From an uncultured Clostridium sp. (lineage in GTDB: Bacteria; Bacillota; Clostridia; Lachnospirales; Lachnospiraceae), in assembly GCA_900552885.1 (NCBI GenBank), contig USBM01000167.1, forward strand, positions 1-5,154: 5,154 nucleotides of DNA, read 5' to 3'. The translations under genes were made by a program, and so were the position numbers. Below, piece after piece: positions 1 through 5,154 of the stretch. Below the pieces are notes generated by a model, which worked only from the letters and a program-made list of their open reading frames with translations, was not told where the DNA came from and made no database searches. The first letter of the stretch is position 1. Every line of letters begins with the position of its first letter.

Positions 1-74
1 GACTATAGTATAGGCAGAAGAAGAAAAGGTTATACATTATATTTTTGCGTAGAGGATTAGTCAGTTGTCGTGTG

Positions 75-1931
75 TTATTGTGTCAGCACATATTGACGGA
101 TCGTATCAAAGTCAGAAGGTCCCATATCAAGAAAATGCCGATGAAAATCCAGATCGCTGTATTGTGCCATCTTGAGATTGCGATAAGCGGATTTGAGGTC
201 TTCAATTTCCAGATAACCGATGAAATAGCTTAAGTAATTAGAAGGTGCTTCTACGACATAGGAATATACATTTTCCGCATAATAATCACGAAATCCGTGT
301 TCTTCAAAGAAGTGCTGCGTATCCTGCAAGGTCCAGCCTTCGTAATTTACACCAAGATCAATGCGGGAGCAGAGCGCAAGATTGATGATCGTGTCACACT
401 GGTATAATTGGCACAGACTGTCACCCTCTAATGGATATTCTAAGTATGGGAAAATGTTCATTTCCACATAGGTAGCCCAGCCTTCGACATAACCGGGATA
501 GTCTAATATCTGCCGGATCGGAGATGGCTTTGATGCACTGAAATAGACTGTCTGATATAGGTGTCCCGGAAATCCTTCATGTGCAAGTGTGGTGAACAGA
601 TTACCATTTTCCTCGTTTGTGTAGAGAGGATTTACATATATTGTGTTGTTGTTATAGTCATCTAAAGCAGGAATCATATAAAAGGCAGGACTTAAGGAGG
701 CGGCAAGACTGTCTGGCACCTGTTTGACCGTATAATGCGGTGCGGACGGAAGGAGGGGATAGTCGTTACGTATCATAAGGGAAAGGGCTTCTAAGATGGC
801 TTCGGGTGATTCGTAATATGTTTCTAATGGGTGGTCGCAATAGTACAGATAGGATTCCTGATCATTCATGGCAATGTTGAGAACCGTTCCGAGTGCATTT
901 TGCAAGGCGGTATCGGTCATGGAGATCAGCTCCGTAACCGGGCGGTTAGAGCCGGTTGCCTGCTGTACTAACAGGGAGTAATATTCTCTGCCGGATGGAA
1001 GAGTGGAAAGGCCATAAGCCGTTGCAGGGTCTAACAAATGGTCTGTTTTAGTGGATGTTATATCGGAGGAATGACATTGCATCAGATAATCATATAGTGC
1101 CTGATAGGCAGGAAGGACGGAATGTTTGAGGATAGTACGATTCCGGTCTTCGTATTGGGAGCGGTCATCTGCTGATAAGTGTTCAATATGTGTCAACCGT
1201 TCGGCAAATGTTTCCGTGAAACAGTTATCATTTTCTTGCAGACTTGTGAGAAAGGTGGCAAGCTGTTCGGTAGAGGAAGCAGTTAGAAAGGCAGGAGTAG
1301 AAATGTTATGACTGTTACGCTGTTGATCGTAGGAGATCACTTCTTCAAAGTATTCAGGAATCTGATCTAATAACTGCAGATATGTCTTTACAGAGGAACG
1401 GTCAGATAACGGATATTCGCATAAAGTGACCGGAAGATTAGTCTGTACACCGGTGGAGGCACCAAGCAGATAATCATAATAAGGGTATTTGCTTAAGGAG
1501 TGGGATAGGGATAGATACTGATTCATTAATGTGTAATTGATCTGTTCGGATGTTGTTGTGCCTCTGTTAGAGAGAGCTGTTAAATGTGTGAGTAGATCCG
1601 TTATCCGATGGGAGTCCTTCTTGTCTGCCTGCTGTTTGTAATCTGCGGCTGAAAAGGATGAAAGGGTTGCAGGAAGATTGGGAATTCCATACTGCTCCGG
1701 GTGGCGGAGATGATAGGCGGTTGTGATGGAGTCCTGTGTCACCTCATATTGAAAGAGTTTGTCTGCATAACGGGACAGGGAAGAGGAGGTAAGCATTTGG
1801 TGATAGAGTGAATTGCGGTATGTTGTCCGGTCAGTGGGGCGCAGTTCATATATGGTGAGTAGAAGAAATGTTACCAGAATGGTGACAATCGTGAGAAGGC
1901 AGAGTCGCCTGTGGATAGGAGATGTGTTCAT
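75..1931 (-). CDS. DUF885 family protein, membrane-anchored putative zinc metallopeptidase
   Basis: This 618-residue protein belongs to the DUF885 family, whose members are thought to be gluzincin-like metallopeptidases, mostly of unproven substrate. The key motif is HEGFPGH at residues 451-457 (H451, E452, H457), followed about 25 residues later by EGWATYVE (483-490), whose E483 is the likely third metal ligand. The C-terminal stretch near 561-573 (EAPSNYLSYFIGY) resembles the conserved family end. Residues 1-9 carry basic R8 and R9, then a hydrophobic segment at about 10-28 with no lipobox. This looks like an uncleaved signal anchor that leaves the catalytic domain outside the membrane. The ATG at 1931 is preceded by GGAGA (1937-1941 on the minus strand) at good spacing. 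It is transcribed divergently from the lipid kinase gene, and no terminator is visible before the window edge. Family assignment is confident; peptidase activity is inferred. Confidence 0.88.
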   Translation of the reverse strand: MNTSPIHRRLCLLTIVTILVTFLLLTIYELRPTDRTTYRNSLYHQMLTSSSLSRYADKLFQYEVTQDSITTAYHLRHPEQYGIPNLPATLSSFSAADYKQQADKKDSHRITDLLTHLTALSNRGTTTSEQINYTLMNQYLSLSHSLSKYPYYDYLLGASTGVQTNLPVTLCEYPLSDRSSVKTYLQLLDQIPEYFEEVISYDQQRNSHNISTPAFLTASSTEQLATFLTSLQENDNCFTETFAERLTHIEHLSADDRSQYEDRNRTILKHSVLPAYQALYDYLMQCHSSDITSTKTDHLLDPATAYGLSTLPSGREYYSLLVQQATGSNRPVTELISMTDTALQNALGTVLNIAMNDQESYLYYCDHPLETYYESPEAILEALSLMIRNDYPLLPSAPHYTVKQVPDSLAASLSPAFYMIPALDDYNNNTIYVNPLYTNEENGNLFTTLAHEGFPGHLYQTVYFSASKPSPIRQILDYPGYVEGWATYVEMNIFPYLEYPLEGDSLCQLYQCDTIINLALCSRIDLGVNYEGWTLQDTQHFFEEHGFRDYYAENVYSYVVEAPSNYLSYFIGYLEIEDLKSAYRNLKMAQYSDLDFHRHFLDMGPSDFDTIRQYVLTQ

Positions 1932-1967
1932 GATAGTCTCCGTATGATGTTTCTTATATGTATATGT

Positions 1968-1996
1968 TTGTAATATACAGGATATGATGATATGAT
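1968..1996 (+). promoter_or_regulatory. Putative sigma-A-type promoter of the lipid kinase/YwaF operon
   Basis: TTGTAA (1968-1973) and TATGAT (1991-1996) are separated by 17 bases, the optimal spacing. They match the -35 at four of six positions and the -10 at five of six. The start would be near 2003, giving a leader of about 78 bases before the ATG at 2081. The octamer GATATGAT occurs twice in tandem (1981-1988 and 1989-1996) and covers the spacer and the -10. The -10 shares bases 1995-1996 with the divergent promoter. Confidence 0.45.
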
Positions 1997-2022
1997 AATA
2001 GGCAGAAATTCAGTATTGAAAA
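1995..2022 (-). promoter_or_regulatory. Putative sigma-A-type promoter of the DUF885 gene
   Basis: Read on the minus strand, TTTTCA (2017-2022) lies 16 bases upstream of TATTAT (1995-2000). These match the -35 consensus at four of six positions and the -10 at five of six. Transcription would start near 1988, leaving a leader of roughly 57 bases that includes the GGAGA ribosome binding site. Its -10 overlaps the -10 proposed for the opposite strand. It was found by eye in an AT-rich gap, so it is only moderately supported. Confidence 0.4.
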
Positions 2023-2080
2023 GAGAGTATCGGCTGCCTGCAGACATATGTGGGGAAAGAGAGGATGAGGTACGAAAGAG

Positions 2081-3016
2081 ATGTATCATGTAATTATGAA
2101 TCCATCGGCATCTTCCGGAAAGGGTGCCAAAGTATGGAAATATGTGAAGGAACGGTTGGAAAACGAGCAGATAGAGTATGAGGCACATTGCATGAAATAC
2201 GCAAAAGACACAGTACGACTTGTGAAGAATTTAACTGCAGTTGATAATTGGCATGGAGAAGATCATAATATCATTGTGCTTGGTGGGGATGGAACATTGA
2301 ATACGGTATTGAATGGAATAGAGGATATGGAGCATACCATACTGTCCTGTATCCGTACGGGTTCTGGTAATGATTTTGCAAGAAATATGGGAATTTCCAA
2401 ACGAGTAGAGGAAGCGTTAGAAGGGATTTTACATCATTCAGATGATATGCTATTAGATTACGGAGTGGTAGAATATGAGGGAGAACAACGAAAGGGAGTA
2501 AGACGGTTTCTGATCAGCAGTGGTATCGGTTATGATGCGGATATATGTGAGGAAGTAAGCCGCAGCCGGTTGAAGAAGAGACTTAACCGTATCCATCTGG
2601 GCAAGTTAGTGTATGTTGCGATTGGGATTAAGCAGATATTTACCAGACACTCAGTAGAAGCAACAGTTATAATGGACGAAGAACAGGAGATACTTGTACC
2701 GGCATTGTTCTTTGGAGTTGGAATGATTCACCCGATGGAGGGCGGTGGTGTTCCGTTCTGTCCGAGAGCCAATCCACAGGATGGTATGCTGGATGTGTGT
2801 CTGGTGAAAGCCATGTCAAGGTTAAAGCTATTAACAGCCGTTATGCTTGTGTATGCAAAGCAGCATTTTGTGTTCCGGGCAATTACAGAACACCGGTGCC
2901 GTTCGCTTACAATCACAACCGAGACACCGCAATGGTTTCATATGGATGGTGAGACGCCATGTAAGGTGCAAAGTGTGAAGCTGCATTGTGAAAGTGGACT
3001 GCGGTTTCGTATGTAA
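2081..3016 (+). CDS. Diacylglycerol kinase family lipid kinase (YegS/BmrU/DgkB type)
   Basis: This is a soluble, membrane-associating lipid kinase that uses ATP to phosphorylate a lipid hydroxyl, typically diacylglycerol to phosphatidic acid. Its 311 residues fit the usual family length of about 290-330. The N-terminal catalytic domain shows NPSASSGKG (7-15), the nucleotide-binding GGDGT (68-72) followed by LNTVLNG, and GSGNDFARN (94-102). The C-terminal beta domain has GGGVPFCP (221-228), the DGMLDV signature (234-239) and HMDGE (287-291), whose acidic residues match the catalytic/metal-binding region of characterised relatives. All core motifs are intact, so the enzyme is probably active. 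The ATG at 2081 gives the canonical MYHVIMNP start; GAGG at 2067-2070 and GAAAGAG just before the ATG are the available ribosome binding sequences. It is the first gene of a likely operon with the downstream membrane protein. Exact lipid specificity cannot be read from the sequence; members also act on sphingoid or other glycerolipids. Confidence 0.93.
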   Translation: MYHVIMNPSASSGKGAKVWKYVKERLENEQIEYEAHCMKYAKDTVRLVKNLTAVDNWHGEDHNIIVLGGDGTLNTVLNGIEDMEHTILSCIRTGSGNDFARNMGISKRVEEALEGILHHSDDMLLDYGVVEYEGEQRKGVRRFLISSGIGYDADICEEVSRSRLKKRLNRIHLGKLVYVAIGIKQIFTRHSVEATVIMDEEQEILVPALFFGVGMIHPMEGGGVPFCPRANPQDGMLDVCLVKAMSRLKLLTAVMLVYAKQHFVFRAITEHRCRSLTITTETPQWFHMDGETPCKVQSVKLHCESGLRFRM

Positions 3017-3055
3017 ATACATGAAATTGAGGAAAAAGGAAATACTGATTGTATT

Positions 3056-3820
3056 ATGAAACATTTTTTTGCATTTGAATCTGAATTGCCGGCTGGCGGT
3101 GGATTCCCGTTATTTGGAGTGTGTCATCTGGCATGGTTAGTCATAATTATAGCAATTGGGATTGCATTTGTCCGGTGGTATTGCAGACAGGCAGATTGTA
3201 TGCGGCAACGCACACAGCATATATTAGGGGTTACAATGCCGGTGATTGCTCTGTATCGGGACAGTGTGCTTATGCTGACCGGGCATTGGGGCAAGGGATT
3301 TTTACCATTGCATCTTTGCGGTATGGCATTATGGATTGCACCGCTTTATATCTTTACAAAACGACGATGGATCGGTGTGATCTACGTTACGCTATGTGTG
3401 CCGGGGGCATTAGGAGCCTTGCTGTTTCCGGATTGGAATATGTATCCACTGTGGAATTATATGCATATTCATGCATTCATATCACATGGTCTGCTTGTAA
3501 TCTTTGGGTTTGCACTGATTTGTTCCGGAGAGGTGCTTCCACGGTGGCGGGAATTGTATATTCCGGTGCTGTTTGGAGTGGCAGGTTTTGTTGGAATTCA
3601 TTGGATCAATGATCGATTGCACACGAATTACTGGTTTTTGAATGTGCCATCGGAAAGTTCTCCGCTTACATGGATCTTACAGGTGACAGGGAGTAAATGG
3701 TATCGAACCGGATATTTTATCTTTTGTATGTGTGTGGTGGTGTTATGGATGTTGATACTTCAGGGAATTGCAGTCGTTAGAAAGTGGGCGAATGACCTTG
3801 CAAGGCGCAGGCATGTGTGA
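3056..3820 (+). CDS. YwaF/TMEM164-like integral membrane protein (TIGR02206 type)
   Basis: This 254-residue polytopic membrane protein resembles the bacterial YwaF family, which is related to eukaryotic TMEM164. Hydrophobic segments lie at roughly 22-41, 56-75, 83-101, 106-124, 137-156, 168-184 and 216-240, about seven in all. The recognisable signature is LPLHLC (83-88, with H86 and C88) at the start of a membrane segment. Conserved-looking polar residues follow in WNYMHIHAFISHG (133-145) and NDRLHTNYWFL (185-195). Function in bacteria is not established; human TMEM164 has been reported to transfer acyl chains between phospholipids using a cysteine, so a lipid role is possible here. The gene starts 39 bases after the lipid kinase stop with no terminator between, which implies co-transcription. 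The ribosome binding site is unusual: the nearest good match, AAGGA (3036-3040), is 15 bases from the ATG. No better in-frame start is seen, and the hydrophobic N-terminus is complete from this ATG. Confidence 0.82.
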   Translation: MKHFFAFESELPAGGGFPLFGVCHLAWLVIIIAIGIAFVRWYCRQADCMRQRTQHILGVTMPVIALYRDSVLMLTGHWGKGFLPLHLCGMALWIAPLYIFTKRRWIGVIYVTLCVPGALGALLFPDWNMYPLWNYMHIHAFISHGLLVIFGFALICSGEVLPRWRELYIPVLFGVAGFVGIHWINDRLHTNYWFLNVPSESSPLTWILQVTGSKWYRTGYFIFCMCVVVLWMLILQGIAVVRKWANDLARRRHV

Positions 3821-3826
3821 TATTCT
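3798..3826 (+). promoter_or_regulatory. Weak candidate promoter for apt
   Basis: TTGCAA (3798-3803), a 17-base spacer and TATTCT (3821-3826), with TG one base before the -10, form an extended -10 arrangement overlapping the end of the membrane protein gene. Each hexamer matches consensus at four of six positions. An alternative pair, TTGTTT (3880-3885) and CATAAT (3901-3906), has a short 15-base spacer. Either could drive apt separately from the upstream pair. The 116-base gap and strong apt ribosome site make a separate promoter plausible, but the evidence is thin. Confidence 0.25.
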
Positions 3827-3921
3827 AATATGTGGTATTTTTTTAATATTTGTTTTAAGCAGAACACATACCAGACAGATTGTTTCACAGCGGATGCAAT
3901 CATAATAGTGAGAATGCATAC

Positions 3922-3927
3922 AGGAGG
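3922..3927 (+). promoter_or_regulatory. apt: Ribosome binding site that sets the apt start
   Basis: A perfect AGGAGG lies 9 bases before the ATG at 3937. The open frame continues upstream to a TTG at 3880, but that extension would place this site inside the coding region and add 19 residues that do not resemble the N-terminus of adenine phosphoribosyltransferases. The start at 3937 is therefore preferred. Confidence 0.85.
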
Positions 3928-3936
3928 ATTAGAAGG

Positions 3937-4470
3937 ATGCAGGATAAGTATGAAATTGACCAATATGTGAGAAGTATACCGGATTTCCCGGAACCGGGAA
4001 TTATATTCAGAGATATTACATCAATTATTCAGAATCCGGTAGGACTTAAAAAGTCAATTGATGGAATTGTTGAGAATCTGAAAGATGTTGATTTTGATAT
4101 AGTAATTGGTCCGGAGTCAAGGGGCTTTATCTTTGGTATGCCGGTGGCATATGCTTTGGGAAAAGGATTTGTTCCGGTTCGTAAGAAAGGAAAACTTCCT
4201 TGTGAGACGATCGAGAAAGAATATTCGCTAGAGTATGGCACTGCAGTGATTGAGATGCATAAGGATGCAATCAAGCCTGGGGATAAAGTGGTTATTATCG
4301 ATGATCTGGTAGCTACCGGTGGAACGATCGAGGCGATTACTGAGATGGTAGAGAGTTTAGGCGGAGAAGTCGTTAAGATTGAATTTGTAATGGAGTTAGC
4401 AGGTTTGAAGGGCAGAGAGAGGCTTAAGAAGTACAATATAGATTCCTTGTTGATCTATGATGGTAAGTAA
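3937..4470 (+). CDS. apt: Adenine phosphoribosyltransferase
   Basis: This cytoplasmic purine-salvage enzyme converts adenine and PRPP to AMP and pyrophosphate. The 177-residue product matches the bacterial family length (about 170-183). Near the N-terminus is the typical FPEPGIIFRDIT (17-28), where R25 and neighbours contribute to the adenine pocket. GPESRGFIFG follows at 58-67, then the flexible-loop region RKKGKLP (82-88) and EYSLEYG (95-101). The PRPP-binding motif VVIIDDLVATGGT is at 118-130, with the adjacent acidic pair D122 and D123. All hallmark residues are present. The start at ATG 3937 is fixed by AGGAGG at 3922-3927. A strong terminator lies 14 bases after the stop, so apt ends its transcript. 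In many Firmicutes apt precedes relA (the (p)ppGpp synthetase); no relA follows here. Confidence 0.97.
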   Translation: MQDKYEIDQYVRSIPDFPEPGIIFRDITSIIQNPVGLKKSIDGIVENLKDVDFDIVIGPESRGFIFGMPVAYALGKGFVPVRKKGKLPCETIEKEYSLEYGTAVIEMHKDAIKPGDKVVIIDDLVATGGTIEAITEMVESLGGEVVKIEFVMELAGLKGRERLKKYNIDSLLIYDGK

Positions 4471-4484
4471 GAGGCAGATGGATG

Positions 4485-4524
4485 AGATGCTATTGATGGA
4501 TAAAAGTCGGTAGCATCTTTTTCT
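4485..4524 (+). terminator. Rho-independent terminator after apt
   Basis: AGATGCTA (4485-4492) pairs perfectly with TAGCATCT (4511-4518). The stem can be extended inward by two T-G wobbles, a G-C and an A-T pair, leaving a loop of about ten bases. A run of five T residues (4518-4522) followed by CTT completes the classic intrinsic terminator. It sits 14 bases past the apt stop codon and separates apt from the NfeD gene. Confidence 0.87.
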
Positions 4525-4601
4525 TATTTACAAGATATATCAGTTTATAATATATGTGACTTCATAATAGTAATAAAATATCAGATTTTACAATAGAATA
4601 G

Positions 4602-4630
4602 TTGTGATTTTTCTAAAAATACGTTACAAT
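4602..4630 (+). promoter_or_regulatory. Sigma-A-type promoter of the NfeD-family gene
   Basis: TTGTGA (4602-4607) and TACAAT (4625-4630) are separated by exactly 17 bases and match consensus at four and five of six positions. The surrounding gap (4525-4676) is strongly AT-rich and holds no gene. Transcription would start near 4637, giving a leader of about 40 bases that ends in a strong ribosome binding site. I see no SigW-like TGAAAC/CGTA pair, the type that drives the equivalent yuaF locus in Bacillus subtilis. Confidence 0.6.
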
Positions 4631-4676
4631 AATAGACATATCACTGTTTAAGTGAAGAATAAGGGAGGTATATAGT

Positions 4677-5138
4677 ATGGAAGCGTTATGCTGGCTCTTG
4701 CTTGCAGCATTGTTTATTGTGATTGAGATCATATCACTTGGTCTGACCACAATATGGTTTGCAGGTGGAGCATTTGTTGCAGCGCTGGCAGGGCTTGCAG
4801 GTGTGAGTTTGACAATTCAGGTAGCATTGTTTCTGATTGTATCGATTATTTTGTTGGTACTTACGAGACCGGTTGCAGTCAAATATCTGGATTCAAAGAC
4901 ACAGAAGACGAATTCCGAAGCGTTGATCGGACAGAAAGCAGTTGTTCTTCAGACGATTGATAATTTGAAGACAGAAGGTCAGGTGAAGGTGAACGGTATG
5001 GAATGGACAGCCAGAGCGAAGACGGACGAGATGGTTATTCCGGAAGGAGAGGTCGTCACGATTTTAGAGATTCAAGGAGTGAAACTCATTGTGGAACCGG
5101 TTAGTCAGGAGGAGACTGACTTAGAAAGGCAAGCATAA
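4677..5138 (+). CDS. NfeD family membrane protein, short form (probable SPFH partner)
   Basis: This 153-residue protein has the short NfeD architecture. An N-terminal membrane region contains hydrophobic segments at about 3-22, 26-42 and 45-63, ending at TRP (63-65). After a linker (NSEALIGQKAVV, 79-90) comes a small C-terminal OB-fold domain of about 82-140, including GQVKVNGMEWTARA (101-114) and the final strand VKLIVEP (135-141). There is no serine-protease (ClpP-like) domain, as in short NfeD and YuaF proteins rather than long NfeD. Short members usually pair with an SPFH/band-7 protein and are thought to organise membrane microdomains or membrane quality control. The ATG at 4677 follows GGGAGG (4663-4668) by 8 bases. 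It has its own promoter and is separated from apt by a terminator. A further ribosome site right after its stop suggests it is first in an operon continuing beyond the window. Confidence 0.93.
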   Translation: MEALCWLLLAALFIVIEIISLGLTTIWFAGGAFVAALAGLAGVSLTIQVALFLIVSIILLVLTRPVAVKYLDSKTQKTNSEALIGQKAVVLQTIDNLKTEGQVKVNGMEWTARAKTDEMVIPEGEVVTILEIQGVKLIVEPVSQEETDLERQA

Positions 5139-5140
5139 GA

Positions 5141-5146
5141 AGGGAG
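5141..5146 (+). promoter_or_regulatory. Ribosome binding site for a gene beyond the right edge
   Basis: AGGGAG lies 2 bases after the NfeD-family stop codon, and only 8 further bases remain in the window. The purine-rich site at this distance from the edge suggests a start codon at or just after base 5155, in the same operon. From family knowledge the expected product is an SPFH/band-7 (stomatin or flotillin-like) protein, but none of its coding sequence is visible. Confidence 0.5.
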
Positions 5147-5154
5147 ATAAGTTA

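Noticed and set aside
10..2007. The ten-base sequence ATAGGCAGAA at 10-19 and again at 1998-2007, flanking the DUF885 gene like direct repeats
   Set aside because: It is too short to distinguish from chance, the copies are not precisely at gene ends, and there are no transposase or inverted repeat signs of a mobile element.
1928..2188. 86-codon minus-strand open frame spanning the divergent promoter region
   Set aside because: It overlaps the kinase start and the promoter region, has no ribosome site or family resemblance, and would overlap the first codon of the DUF885 gene.
3121..3612. 163-codon open frame on the same strand inside the YwaF-like gene
   Set aside because: It is an out-of-frame shadow of the membrane protein, rich in cysteine and tyrosine with no recognisable domain; the YwaF frame carries the family signature.
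3820..3844. A run of seven T residues (3838-3844) after the YwaF-like gene, preceded by the inverted repeat ATATT/AATAT, as a terminator
   Set aside because: The inverted repeat is only five A-T pairs with a two-base loop and does not abut the T run, so no stable hairpin is available. The run is better explained as AT-rich intergenic sequence.
3880..3936. N-terminal extension of apt from a TTG start at 3880
   Set aside because: It would bury the perfect AGGAGG at 3922-3927 inside the gene, has no ribosome site of its own, and the added residues do not resemble the family.
4029..4436. 135-codon open frame antisense to apt
   Set aside because: It is wholly inside the confidently identified apt gene, its serine/threonine/proline-rich translation resembles no family I recognise, and it has no supporting start signal.
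4641..4655. Small inverted repeat TCACT/AGTGA before the NfeD ribosome site as a riboswitch or operator
   Set aside because: It is only five base pairs with a five-base loop in a 40-base leader, and no known riboswitch core is visible.

Overview
The window looks like an ordinary chromosomal segment from a low-to-moderate G+C anaerobic Firmicute, most likely a Clostridia member of the Lachnospiraceae type. This is inferred from the protein families present, purine-rich Shine-Dalgarno sites (AGGAGG, GGGAGG), short AT-rich intergenic gaps and sigma-A-like promoters. No phage, IS, CRISPR, tRNA or rRNA sequence is visible. No stretch longer than 300 bases lacks a gene; the longest gap is 206 bases, between apt and the NfeD gene.

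Layout. On the minus strand, 75-1931 encodes a membrane-anchored DUF885-family protein with a putative zinc-peptidase motif. Bases 1-74, downstream of it, contain no gene or terminator I can support. A 149-base divergent intergenic region (1932-2080) follows, in which plausible promoters for both directions share part of one AT-rich -10 segment. On the plus strand, 2081-3016 encodes a diacylglycerol-kinase-family lipid kinase, and 39 bases later 3056-3820 encodes a YwaF/TMEM164-like integral membrane protein. These two probably form an operon. Next is apt (adenine phosphoribosyltransferase, 3937-4470) with a strong ribosome binding site and a clear intrinsic terminator at 4485-4524. An AT-rich gap with a good sigma-A-like promoter leads to a short NfeD-family membrane protein (4677-5138). 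A ribosome binding site at the very end announces another gene just past the edge, plausibly an SPFH/band-7 (flotillin-like) protein.

How they fit together. Three of the five genes act at or in the membrane. The kinase/YwaF pair suggests membrane lipid metabolism or remodelling; the NfeD protein suggests membrane microdomain organisation with an SPFH partner; the DUF885 protein probably acts outside the membrane on peptides. apt is a purine-salvage housekeeping gene and appears to be its own transcription unit. I did not find an obviously new multi-gene system. The most thought-provoking points are the pairing of a lipid kinase with a putative lipid acyl-transfer family membrane protein, and the interlocked divergent promoters.
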